From positions 4,388 to 68,387 of the forward strand of contig CAZXPW010000022.1 in the NCBI GenBank assembly GCA_964643355.1: DNA of 64,000 nucleotides, read 5' to 3'. Source of the stretch: FEN-1350 sp964643355. GTDB lineage: Bacteria > Planctomycetota > Phycisphaerae > Sedimentisphaerales > Anaerohalosphaeraceae. Positions 34,935-43,017 of this stretch are shown piece after piece. Each line of letters opens with the position of its first letter. The first letter of the stretch is position 1. Made by a program: the position numbers and the translations under genes. The notes under the pieces were generated by a model. It saw nothing but the letters and a program-made list of their open reading frames with translations, had not been told where the DNA came from and made no database searches.

Positions 34935-36206
34935 ATGCTCGAATACTTTGATAAGTTACGGTTCCATTGCTGTTCGTGTAACGCTTGCGTGGAGTGGGGG
35001 CAAACCCAATGTCCACAATGCCATACTCAGATCGTGAAAGGGATGTCGGCTCCCTTGGATCGACTTCTGAGCATCGGTCTTTATGTTCTGATTGTGGCGG
35101 GATTGGCTATAGGTATTCTTGTCATCAACCAGAATCTGCTGGCAGGAGCCATCTCGTTTGCAGGGGTTGTGGGTATTGCCATTGTCGTCGCAGCGATCAA
35201 ATTCAATATTCGACTGGGGATGAGACTGAATCCCAAACATGCTGAAGTCAAACTTGAACTGTTGCCGATCCGGAGTAATGCCTACTGGAAAACGGAAATA
35301 TATGAGTTCCGACCTGAACGATGGACGAAGGCGAATCCGGATTATAAGTCCATCTATGATCTCTTTCAGGATGGTTTGTCACTGACCGATACCGTTAAGA
35401 TTCTGGATCATTTCCCCGACGATAAGGCATTGGATTTTCTTGAACATACCGTCATGACCGGAGGCGATGACCTCATACCCTACTGTGTCCGCTCTTTGAT
35501 TCGTATCGGCAACAAGAGAGCCATAAGTATCTTATTATTTGTATTGTCTGAAGACAGACTCAAAAGGTTTAAAGAAAAGACCGATATTTTTTTGTCGGAA
35601 GATTTGGAACGGCTGACTACGGTATTGGATGAGATCCTTGCCTCAAAGAAGCCGGTATCCAATGCTGAACAACAAGCCCCTTCTTCCCCTCAAATTAAAT
35701 GTGAGACATCCCCTTTGTCAAAGGCAACTATTGAGGAGTTCTGGATGCTGACTTGGAAGGAGCGAAGACAAGGCATTCTCTCACCATTCGCTCGTGAATT
35801 AACTCATGAAGACTTTACTCAATTCATGCGAAAAAGCCGTGATGTTACGGCTGGTGGAGTAAAACACTGTGTTCGTACCTTAGATTTATACCGAGGGGAG
35901 TTTCTGTTTACGTTTAATAACTATGGAGTCCCCAGACGGTTGTATTTGTTTTTAACCAATTACCGTCTCTTGATTCGTTCCCGCCGAAAAGATCCATTCA
36001 CTGAAATCTGGTTGAGGGATATTGACACAATATCTCCGTCGGTCACATTTTTCCATGCCAAGGTTGAAATTCGAAAGAAAGATGGCACTGTTCTCGTTTT
36101 TGATCAGCCTCAGGGTGTGCCGATCACGACGATGTGTGATCTGGCTTTGACAGCCAATCGGAAACCGAATCTCATTTCCGATCCATCGGAGAATACCCGC
36201 AAATAG
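34935..36206 (+). CDS. Unrecognised protein: N-terminal zinc ribbon, two membrane helices, C-terminal PH-like domain
   Basis: I do not recognise this 423-residue protein as a named family. It opens with a CxxC...CxxC ribbon ('CCSCNACVEWGQTQCPQCHT'), then two membrane segments ('LLSIGLYVLIVAGLAIGILVI' and 'GAISFAGVVGIAIVVAAIKF'). An alpha-helical stretch follows ('IPYCVRSLIRIGNKRAISILLFVLSED'), which looks like HEAT-type repeats. The C-terminus is a beta-rich PH-like domain ('RRLYLFLTNYRLLIRSRRKD', 'EIWLRDIDTISPSV', 'VEIRKKDGTVLVFDQPQG'). GGAGA precedes ATG 34935. It follows the second M60 gene by 200 bases, which carry no gene but a long-range inverted repeat (CCTCTGCC/GGCAGAGG). Confidence 0.72.
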   Translation: MLEYFDKLRFHCCSCNACVEWGQTQCPQCHTQIVKGMSAPLDRLLSIGLYVLIVAGLAIGILVINQNLLAGAISFAGVVGIAIVVAAIKFNIRLGMRLNPKHAEVKLELLPIRSNAYWKTEIYEFRPERWTKANPDYKSIYDLFQDGLSLTDTVKILDHFPDDKALDFLEHTVMTGGDDLIPYCVRSLIRIGNKRAISILLFVLSEDRLKRFKEKTDIFLSEDLERLTTVLDEILASKKPVSNAEQQAPSSPQIKCETSPLSKATIEEFWMLTWKERRQGILSPFARELTHEDFTQFMRKSRDVTAGGVKHCVRTLDLYRGEFLFTFNNYGVPRRLYLFLTNYRLLIRSRRKDPFTEIWLRDIDTISPSVTFFHAKVEIRKKDGTVLVFDQPQGVPITTMCDLALTANRKPNLISDPSENTRK

Positions 36207-36227
36207 GATCGGTAGGATAAACTGTGT

Positions 36228-36246
36228 TCACAAAAGAGTTGTGAAA
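36228..36246. terminator. Hairpin between convergent genes
   Basis: TTCACAA (36228-36234) and TTGTGAA (36240-36246) with a 5-base loop, in the 96-base gap between a rightward and a leftward gene. There is no T-run, so termination is only suggested by position. Confidence 0.3.
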
Positions 36247-36302
36247 TTGGAGCCATAGATAAACATGCCAACAACAGAATGATTCAGGTAGTTTTCCCCT
36301 AT

Positions 36303-38183
36303 TCATTCCACGATGATCAGCCAGCCTTCAGCGAATAGGGCAAAGTCTTCAAATTTCACATTCCCGTCCCGGTTCAGATCAGAACCTCCGCACCAATCTC
36401 CCGTTGAACAGCAGGATTCAAGCCAGTATTCTGAGAAAATGGTGAGATCTTCACCATCAACTTTACCATCAGGGATGGCATTCATATCGCCGGGGACAGG
36501 AATCCTACGAATGACCAGTTCCGTCAGAAATGGGGTGTAATTAATCAACGGTCGAGCCGGGTCATCATTATGGTCTGTAATCTTGGTATCGATCTCAGTC
36601 GATTTATCAGTTCCCCAGTAATTGCTGGCAAAATCAATCACAGCCGAAGGATTCCCTGTCGCTGTTACACGAGCCGACGAAAAATCATTTTCGATGGCGT
36701 GGATATCTGTATCCCCATCCACGGAGAGGTTGGCAGGTTTACACTCTTCCAGTCGGGCAAGACTGCCAGAGGCAATGCTCAGGCTCCCCGCTAAGTCACA
36801 TGCCGTAAGGTCTATCGATCCATTTTCAAATACCCCTATTTCCGTGTTGTTACCCATGAAATTCACTTCGTAAGCAGCCAGTGACCCGTAGATGTCAATG
36901 TCATGCTGACTGTTGGATGTCGTAAATGAAACACCTGCCGGAACTGTAATACCCGCCTCACTCGACACGACCATATTTCCCATCAACACATAATCACCCA
37001 AACCATCGATGTAACCCAACAACCCGGCATCATTTCGGGTGCCGGAAATGTAGATCAATGGTTTTTCGGCCAGATATTGATTGTCGCAGATGCTATCGGT
37101 ATCCAGATCGGGATCGAAGACACGGTACGGGACCTGATTTGTAAATACATTATTCATTATACATCCGCCCGTCGTCTTCATGAAATTAACGTATGCGATC
37201 TCGCTGCAAAATACCTTGATCGAGTTGGGGTCTTCGATATTCATAATCAATGCAATACCCTGATCGAATCGTCCATCACAGTCGTCATTCCAGTAGATCT
37301 TTCCCTCGCATCGGCATTGCATAAAATCGACATGGGATTTTTCATAGGCAAAGATATCAAGGCTTTGTCCAAGAAACATAGCCCCTGAAGCATTCAGTGT
37401 TCCGTAAACATGAATGTCCGAATAGGCACTATTGTTGACGAACTCAACTCCCGGTTCGACCGTGAGTGTTGCACCGGCAGCTATGTTTATGCCGCCAGCC
37501 ACAGTTACGCTACTGACTAAACGATATTCGGCAAGTCCGTCGATGGGTGCCAAGGTCTTATTCGTATCGACCACCCCACGAATGCCAATATAAGCGTTGG
37601 GTGCATACACATTCCCCGATATTCCCGATGTGTCGATATCAGGGTCCGAAAGAGTGAAGGGCATTTCGTAGTCGAAAGACACATTGGATATCGTCAGGCC
37701 CTGCCCGGACCCTTCGTGAAGAATGACATAGGATGTGAGTCTGAGATTGGAAATGGAGAAGGAGCCTGCCCCATTGATTTCAAGGAGTTTGTGGATCCCT
37801 CCATGAATCGCGGCCGTTGAAGAACCGTCAAGAATGACCGTCAGGACATTTGAGCAGTCGCTAAGGTCCAGTTCCCCGCCCGCATGGACATGAATTTCGG
37901 TCCAATTCTTCGTAAAGGAAACATTCGAAGCTGAGAGTTTACCATACACGTGCAATACTTCGCCTGCCCCCCCATAATAGGAGACTGCCACTCCCGGTTC
38001 GATGATAAGGGTTTTACCGGCAGGGATCGATGCATCGCAGGAAAGAATATAGGGAGACCCCACTAAAGACCAAGTTCCCTCTACCGCCCCACAAACATAG
38101 GTTTGTGCAATGATGGGAACACTCACGATGGATAAGACAACGGCCAATGCCAACAGTAACCGCTCGATTCTCGTATTATTCAT
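36303..38183 (-). CDS. Secreted beta-helix protein with C-terminal dockerin-like domain
   Basis: A 626-residue exported protein. The signal peptide is 'LLLALAVVLSIVSVPIIAQ'. The body repeats a motif of the type 'AGATLTVEPGVEFVNNSAYSDIHVYGTLNASGAMF' at least four times (openings at 'IPAGKTLIIEPGV', 'IAAGATLTVEPGV', 'VPAGVSFTTSN'), typical of right-handed parallel beta-helix or 'G-x-L-x-A-x-x' surface proteins. 'SNYWGTD' near residue 520 is the usual end-of-helix motif. It ends in 'DGKVDGEDLTIFSEYWL' and 'DLNRDGNVKFEDFALFAEGWL', a clear dockerin-like pair. GGAAGGGGTGAG lies before the ATG. Function beyond surface display is unknown. Confidence 0.82.
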   Translation of the reverse strand: MNNTRIERLLLALAVVLSIVSVPIIAQTYVCGAVEGTWSLVGSPYILSCDASIPAGKTLIIEPGVAVSYYGGAGEVLHVYGKLSASNVSFTKNWTEIHVHAGGELDLSDCSNVLTVILDGSSTAAIHGGIHKLLEINGAGSFSISNLRLTSYVILHEGSGQGLTISNVSFDYEMPFTLSDPDIDTSGISGNVYAPNAYIGIRGVVDTNKTLAPIDGLAEYRLVSSVTVAGGINIAAGATLTVEPGVEFVNNSAYSDIHVYGTLNASGAMFLGQSLDIFAYEKSHVDFMQCRCEGKIYWNDDCDGRFDQGIALIMNIEDPNSIKVFCSEIAYVNFMKTTGGCIMNNVFTNQVPYRVFDPDLDTDSICDNQYLAEKPLIYISGTRNDAGLLGYIDGLGDYVLMGNMVVSSEAGITVPAGVSFTTSNSQHDIDIYGSLAAYEVNFMGNNTEIGVFENGSIDLTACDLAGSLSIASGSLARLEECKPANLSVDGDTDIHAIENDFSSARVTATGNPSAVIDFASNYWGTDKSTEIDTKITDHNDDPARPLINYTPFLTELVIRRIPVPGDMNAIPDGKVDGEDLTIFSEYWLESCCSTGDWCGGSDLNRDGNVKFEDFALFAEGWLIIVE

Positions 38184-38549
38184 TTCTCACCCCTTCCTGT
38201 GCATCAATACAGAGAATTTACTATCCTGAGGCAGCCAAGCAAGAGCATGAATAATACAGGAATTATAGGCGGTAGTCAAGGTGAAAACGGTGATATGAAA
38301 TCAGGAAATCGGGGATTCCCGACACTATAGATAGCAGGGGAACCTGAGCCAAGGATCAAAAAGAACTCACTGAGAATGGTGAGGGTTCTCACCCCCAGCC
38401 AGCTCATTCAACACCTCACAAGCCCTCTGCCTGTTGGCATCTCTATCAGAGCCAGAGAATGAGAATCTGACCTATCGTATTTACATAACGACCCATATTT
38501 CCGTCTTGCCTCAGGTTCTTTCTGTACCTGTTTCCTCGTCCCCTGCCCC
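38184..38549. other. Junction between secreted-protein region and mobile island
   Basis: About 365 bases with no intact gene. The right half carries a fragment of an integrase gene (38391-38455). The left half should include the promoter of the beta-helix gene on the minus strand; no clear boxes are seen. Confidence 0.5.
38391..38455 (-). pseudogene. 3'-terminal fragment of a second tyrosine integrase gene
   Basis: The minus strand encodes 'DRDANRQRACEVLNELAGGE', almost the same as the C-terminus of the intact integrase ('NTDANRQRACEVLNELAGGG'). About 55 bases align at roughly 85 percent with 38868-38925. Only the end of the gene is present, so an older or second element once ended here. Confidence 0.7.
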
Positions 38550-38792
38550 CTATTCTTTTGGCGGGGAGAAAACACAACCTGCCACCTGAAACAGAAATTC
38601 CGCCAAATCCGGCATGGTGATATTACAGTCATACCCAGCACCCTGTAAATAACAAGGATGCTCTTCAATGAGTTTTCGTAGATCAGGGGTCAATCTATAA
38701 CGCCTGAAATTCATAAACACAGTTGCCAGAACATCAGCCATATTGATTTGCTTCATTCTCAAATCTCTCTGTTCCTTTGTCTCTATACTCAT
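38550..38792 (-). CDS. Small protein of the integrase module, function unknown
   Basis: An 80-residue protein beginning 24 bases after the integrase stop, in the same direction. It is rich in charged and hydrophobic residues with no membrane segment ('INMADVLATVFMNFRRYRLTPDLRKLIEEHP', 'MPDLAEFLFQVAGCVFSPPKE'). I recognise no family. Its position suggests a co-transcribed accessory protein of the element. Confidence 0.5.
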   Translation of the reverse strand: MSIETKEQRDLRMKQINMADVLATVFMNFRRYRLTPDLRKLIEEHPCYLQGAGYDCNITMPDLAEFLFQVAGCVFSPPKE

Positions 38793-38816
38793 AATATATA
38801 CTCCTATATAGGTTAT

Positions 38817-40064
38817 TTATTTTTCAACTCCATCATTCATCGATGTATTTATGCCGTTTTTCCCACCCCCCGCCAACTCATTGAGAACCTCACAAGCCCT
38901 TTGCCTGTTGGCATCTGTGTTCTTCAAATAATACTCTTCACAAGTTCTGATACTGGCCCAGCCTCCCAACTCACACAAGGTCTTGGGGGGAACCTTTCCA
39001 CTGTTCGCCAGATTCGTAGCCCAACTTTTCCTAAGCCCATGGATATTGAGCTTGAGATCTGTCTTAATCCCTGCCCTAAGGCATCGTCGTTTAAAATCCC
39101 TGAGAACTCCATTGAGCATGAACCTGTTTTCCCAGTCGTTGCTCTTCCTTGCCTTTTGGAGAGTCTGCCAACGAGCCTGAATACGGTTGAGTCTTTCCTT
39201 GGTTAAGAACACATAGGGACAGTCTTTGTCTGCTTCTTTGTAGAGCTTTTGGAGCATATCCATGACCCATGAATTCATGGGAATGGTTCGTGCTTCGTGG
39301 TCCTTGACATGGAACGGGGGCAGGATTTTTGTGCCTGCTCGATTAAAGATATTGATCTCGCCCTTCTCGAAGTCAATGTTTCTACAGTCCCACTGAAGAT
39401 TGGCAGCTTCCCCGTACCGAAGACCGCACCAATACATGACTCCATACAATACCCTGTCTTTGAGGTTAGGTGTTTTGTTGATAATGGCATTGAACTCTGT
39501 GACACTGATGAAGTACCATTCTCGTTTTCGAATTTTCCCCACACTGATCTTGGCAAAAGGGTTGGTTTTATTGTATCCCCATGCCTGAGATGTACTGAAA
39601 ATGTTCTTCGCATTTCTTAAGTGCTGATCGATGGCTGAGTCGGACAGTTCCCTGCCCTTGGCACGAAAATGAGGATCTGAAGGCTCAAGGCTGGAGATGA
39701 ATGCCTCAGCATCCTCGATTCGGATCATTTTGACTGAGGTCGTAGGGGCAAAGTAGGATTGTAGCCGGTCGATGGTTTCCTCGATACTGCGTCTATAGGA
39801 CTTAGAAAAGGACTTGGGACGAGTGTCCATAAATTTCTGACAGAGTTGTTTCAAGGTGATATCCTGCTGGTCCCGTGGCATTCCCACTTGAAATTCGGAT
39901 TTTTTTGCTTCGACGAAACGTTCGGCATCTTTATGGAGAGCGAAAGACTTACAGTACCTGCGATGTTTTCCATTTCGAACATCGTATTCACCGTACCACC
40001 GGACGAGCCAAGGCATGGCACGTCCGGCTCTGTCATCTTTTGTAATTGTTACTTTCTGTTCCAT
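38817..40064 (-). CDS. Tyrosine site-specific integrase
   Basis: A 415-residue phage-type integrase. The N-terminal half is a SAM-like core-binding domain ('TLKQLCQKFMDTRPKSFSKSYRRSIEETIDRL'). The catalytic domain contains Arg I in 'YWCGLRYGEAANLQW', the H-x-x-R box in 'HGLRKSWATNLANSG', a Trp in place of the third His region ('ELGGWASIRTCEEYYL') and the nucleophile Tyr in the same block. ATG 40064 has GGAG nine bases upstream. It lies beside an excisionase-like gene and small unknowns. The element's ends could not be placed: no duplicated tRNA end or direct-repeat attachment site was seen. Confidence 0.93.
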   Translation of the reverse strand: MEQKVTITKDDRAGRAMPWLVRWYGEYDVRNGKHRRYCKSFALHKDAERFVEAKKSEFQVGMPRDQQDITLKQLCQKFMDTRPKSFSKSYRRSIEETIDRLQSYFAPTTSVKMIRIEDAEAFISSLEPSDPHFRAKGRELSDSAIDQHLRNAKNIFSTSQAWGYNKTNPFAKISVGKIRKREWYFISVTEFNAIINKTPNLKDRVLYGVMYWCGLRYGEAANLQWDCRNIDFEKGEINIFNRAGTKILPPFHVKDHEARTIPMNSWVMDMLQKLYKEADKDCPYVFLTKERLNRIQARWQTLQKARKSNDWENRFMLNGVLRDFKRRCLRAGIKTDLKLNIHGLRKSWATNLANSGKVPPKTLCELGGWASIRTCEEYYLKNTDANRQRACEVLNELAGGGKNGINTSMNDGVEK

Positions 40065-40146
40065 GGTTTATGGCTCCTGCGCCTGACGGATATGGTCAGG
40101 CAGGTATACCGCCGGGGACGATTGGTGCCCAGCGAATTATGACAAA

Positions 40147-40428
40147 TCATTTCTTGGTTGTTCTTTGAGTCATTTCGTCGATGAATCTCAGCAGTTCCTT
40201 TTTAGAATAACGAAGCTTCTTGCCGATTTTTGTGGGATGAAGCAAGCCCTTGTCTCGATAGTATTTGAGACTGCGGACAGGGTCGTCCGGGCCGTCAATG
40301 TCGAGACGGAGGAAGGTAATGGCCTCCCTCTCACATAGTAACTCCGGCACCGGAGACCCATCCGGCATGTAACAAATCGTAGGACAAAATGTTGTGTTAG
40401 CGTCGTTGGACATTGTTGTTACGGGCAT
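40147..40428 (-). CDS. Excisionase-like helix-turn-helix protein
   Basis: A 93-residue protein whose C-terminal half has the MerR/AlpA-type winged helix pattern 'VRSLKYYRDKGLLHPTKIGKKLRYSKKELLRFIDEM', as in excisionases and DNA-binding factors of integrated elements. The N-terminal 40 residues look unrelated ('FCPTICYMPDGSPVPELLCERE'). ATG 40428 with GGTGGAAAG upstream is preferred over GTG 40437. It sits 82 bases upstream of the integrase in the same direction, the usual arrangement for xis-int pairs. Confidence 0.75.
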   Translation of the reverse strand: MPVTTMSNDANTTFCPTICYMPDGSPVPELLCEREAITFLRLDIDGPDDPVRSLKYYRDKGLLHPTKIGKKLRYSKKELLRFIDEMTQRTTKK

Positions 40429-40440
40429 TCTTTCCACCAG

Positions 40441-40800
40441 CTATTCTTCATTGGTATACAAGTCCTTAAGGCACAAGAAAGAGTCTACATCATCTGGCGT
40501 CCTCAAGAATAACTTGTCCTTTCCTGTGACGAATCCATACAGCAAATATGCCCATCGGACGTTCTTTTCCTTCAGCCCTGTGAAGAATTTTACTACATCC
40601 TTCCTGCTCCAACGTTCGGGACGAGCGAAATTCATGCCCTCGATATTCTCTTCATGGCACGCTTTAAGATAGGATTCTCTGACATCTGCTAACCCAGCAA
40701 AGGTTCTGCTGAATCCACAGATATGCTCTTGCCCACTCGAACTCACCGCGACACAGGCATAACAGTAATCGTTCTGGTGCATTTTCTTGTTCTTTTTCAT
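40441..40800 (-). CDS. Hypothetical small protein of the mobile island
   Basis: A 119-residue protein with no recognised family. It is compact, without membrane segments, and contains 'YACVAVSSSGQEHICGFSRTF' (a beta-hairpin-like opening) and 'RPERWSRKDVVKFFTGLKEKNVRWAYLLYGF'. It lies 12 bases before the excisionase-like gene in the same direction and is probably part of the same transcript. Confidence 0.6.
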   Translation of the reverse strand: MKKNKKMHQNDYCYACVAVSSSGQEHICGFSRTFAGLADVRESYLKACHEENIEGMNFARPERWSRKDVVKFFTGLKEKNVRWAYLLYGFVTGKDKLFLRTPDDVDSFLCLKDLYTNEE

Positions 40801-40838
40801 GATTCATTCCTTTCTGAATAGACTATTGGTTATCGTTT

Positions 40839-40868
40839 CTCTGATCATCCGATCTCTGATCATCCGAT
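40839..40868. repeat. Perfect tandem duplication of a 15-base unit
   Basis: CTCTGATCATCCGAT occurs twice back to back (40839-40853 and 40854-40868) in the 155-base gap between two island genes. The unit contains the palindrome TGATCA. It could be a protein-binding pair (for example for the excisionase) or a simple slip. Confidence 0.6.
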
Positions 40869-40955
40869 GTTCGTAATGACTGACTGTACAGGTTGCCAAT
40901 TCGGGACGAAGGCAATGTTGCACAACTTGCTCTCAGGAATTGGGTACCCATGGCC

Positions 40956-41708
40956 TTAGCTTTCGATATCACTGAACTGATACTCAACAAAACGGCCAAT
41001 ATCATCGGCAAACAAAACGCCATCTTCAAAATGACAATTGAAGAGTAAATAATGGTCAATAATGGCGGTGGGATGATCTGTGATATCATTCGTACCTGCA
41101 TCATACTTAAAAATATTGAAAGTACCGTTATTCCATGGAGATACTTCAGCGAAATGTCTATAGCCCAAAGCCCATTCACCCACAATGACCAGTGTTTCAC
41201 AAGTCAATGTCTTTACGACGCCCTTTTGTTCAATCTTATAGACATGTCCATCCCACAACAAACGAACCGGTGAACTTCTATCTAACTTATATTCCATGTA
41301 ATTTTTTAGCCCCAACATTTCGGCACAGCACTCTTCGGTGGTTTGTTTGAAAAATGTCATGCCTTGAGGTGGAATCTCCAGCTCTCTCATAAGATACTGC
41401 ATCATATTACATTGTTGGATTCTTTCGATTGCGTTCTGGGCTGAAATACTAATGATTTCTTCAGGAGTGTGAACTGCCTTTGAAAGCCGATCTTTAGTGT
41501 GAACAAAAGCTAATGCTTGATGCTCTGCTGCCTTATTCATTAATAATTGCAGGGAATCCTGTCCCAACACCCTATCCAGATCGCTTTTCCTTTTAAGGTT
41601 GTAGCGTAAGCCCTTATAATGAGTTGTCTGATTTCCGTAGAATTCCTTCGTTGCATTCATAGGCGAAACAGTGCAAATATGCCGTTTCGTACTCTTAGGA
41701 CGTATCAT
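40956..41708 (-). CDS. Hypothetical protein, possibly 5'-truncated by the IS element
   Basis: A 250-residue protein from ATG 41708; a longer GTG start (41723) would begin inside the IS end. No family is recognised. It reads as a soluble alpha/beta protein with 'DSLQLLMNKAAEHQALAFVHTKDRLSKAVHT' and a beta-rich C-terminus ('VRLLWDGHVYKIEQKGVVKTLTCETLVIVGEWALGYRHF'). Only ten bases separate its ATG from the IS boundary, so the native start and promoter may have been lost. Confidence 0.6.
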   Translation of the reverse strand: MIRPKSTKRHICTVSPMNATKEFYGNQTTHYKGLRYNLKRKSDLDRVLGQDSLQLLMNKAAEHQALAFVHTKDRLSKAVHTPEEIISISAQNAIERIQQCNMMQYLMRELEIPPQGMTFFKQTTEECCAEMLGLKNYMEYKLDRSSPVRLLWDGHVYKIEQKGVVKTLTCETLVIVGEWALGYRHFAEVSPWNNGTFNIFKYDAGTNDITDHPTAIIDHYLLFNCHFEDGVLFADDIGRFVEYQFSDIES

Positions 41709-41717
41709 ATTATTAAA

Positions 41718-43017
41718 GGGCACCTCTAAAAATTGCCAATTTTTCTTGACGTGTGGCTTATAGTGGTTATATTGGGTCCAACGGACTTGTAATAACCGAT
41801 ACTGGACGACATAAAAGGATTCCGAGGATGCGACAGCCCGGCTTGTTTGACTGGCAAACCCGTTTGGACCAACTCAACGAAGGCGGAGATCCCTTGGTTC
41901 GGCTCAACGCCGTGGTGGACTGGGAGCTTTTCCGCCCCGTCCTGGCCCCGGTCCGGGACAAGGAACGGTTGTCCAACGCCGGCCGCAAGCCCTATGACCT
42001 GATCGTGATGTTCAAGGTCCTGCTGCTGCAGACGCTGTACAACCTGTCGTACGACCAGACGGAGTACCAGATCCGAGACCGGCTGTCGTTCATGCGGTTT
42101 CTGGGGCTGTCGCTGGGCGATGCGGTTCCGGATTCTCGGACGATCTGGCTGTTTCGGGAGACGCTGACGGAACTGGGGATCATCGAGGCGTTGTTCGCGC
42201 AGTTCGACGAGTACCTGCGGACGCATGGATTTACGGCCAAGAAGGGGCAGATCGTCGATGCCAGCATCGTGTCGGCCCCGGTCCAGCGGAATACGCGGGA
42301 GGAGAACCAGCAGATTCAGGAGGGGCAGGTTCCCCAGGACTGGAGCGAACCGAAGCGGCGGCAGAAGGACACCGACGCCCGGTGGACGAAGAAGAACAAC
42401 AAATCGTATTTCGGGTACAAGAACCATATCCAGATCGATGTGAAGCACAAATTCATCCGGGATTACGAGATCACGCCGGCCTCGCAGCACGACAGCCAGG
42501 TGTTTGAGGAACTGCTGGATGAGGACAACCGTAGCCGGGATGTGTACGCCGATTCGGCATATCGATCGCAGAAGGCCCTGGAGTTCCTGGAGGAACAGGG
42601 ATACCGGGAGCACATCCAACGCAAGGGCTACCGAGATCATCCATTGCCGAAGCGACAGCAGCAGGGGAACCTGACGCGGGCGCGGATTCGAGCGCGGGTG
42701 GAACATGTGTTCGGAGGGCAGAGCAATCGAATCAAGATTCTGTTGATTCGAACGATCGGCCGGGTCCGGGCCGCGGCGGTGCTGGGGTTGCGGAATCTGG
42801 CGTACAATCTGATGCGATACGAGTGCCTGGTGCGCGCCTGAGGCCCGGGGCGCGGCCGACGAGGCCCAAACGGGCCTGCGGAGGCGGGATGTCCGGCCTC
42901 CGGAGAGGTCCGCACGAGTAAAAACGGGTTGAAAATCGGTCTCGGATATCAATTTTTTATCCCGATTCGAAAAAAGAAAATCAGGTAGAGCCAAAAGTGA
43001 TATTGTTAGAGGTGCCC
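41718..43017 (+). mobile_element. IS5-family insertion sequence, about 1.3 kb
   Basis: Terminal inverted repeats GGGCACCTCTAA (41718-41729) and TTAGAGGTGCCC (43006-43017) match over 12 bases, and over 15 of 16 with one mismatch. One transposase gene fills most of the element. The bases just outside (..TATTAAA and ATCATAG..) show no target duplication, unlike a simple insertion. Base composition is distinctly GC-richer than the sequence to the left. The 175-base tail after the transposase holds two short dyads (AGGCCC/GGGCCT and GGAGGC/GCCTCC). Confidence 0.9.
41828..42841 (+). CDS. IS5-family transposase
   Basis: A 337-residue DDE transposase. It opens with 'MRQPGLFDWQTRLDQLNEGGDPLVRLNAVVDW', the usual IS5-group N-terminus, followed by 'RKPYDLIVMFKVLLLQTLYNLSYDQTEYQIRDRLSFMRFLGL'. 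The first catalytic Asp is in 'GQIVDASIVSAP', the second in 'VYADSAYRSQKALEFL', and the Glu in 'RIRARVEHVFGG'. ATG 41828 follows GATTCCGAGG; an alternative upstream frame start at 41753 adds 25 residues that do not resemble the family. No frameshift or stop interrupts it, so it may be active. Confidence 0.92.
   Translation: MRQPGLFDWQTRLDQLNEGGDPLVRLNAVVDWELFRPVLAPVRDKERLSNAGRKPYDLIVMFKVLLLQTLYNLSYDQTEYQIRDRLSFMRFLGLSLGDAVPDSRTIWLFRETLTELGIIEALFAQFDEYLRTHGFTAKKGQIVDASIVSAPVQRNTREENQQIQEGQVPQDWSEPKRRQKDTDARWTKKNNKSYFGYKNHIQIDVKHKFIRDYEITPASQHDSQVFEELLDEDNRSRDVYADSAYRSQKALEFLEEQGYREHIQRKGYRDHPLPKRQQQGNLTRARIRARVEHVFGGQSNRIKILLIRTIGRVRAAAVLGLRNLAYNLMRYECLVRA

Noticed and set aside
38817..38880. 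tRNA gene as integration target next to the integrase
   Set aside because: No cloverleaf or CCA-type 3' end was seen near either side of the island; no tRNA or rRNA gene was found anywhere in the window by eye.
41726..42994. A 422-codon leftward open frame inside the IS
   Set aside because: Antisense of the transposase gene in GC-rich DNA; the product is Arg/Leu/Pro-rich and resembles nothing.
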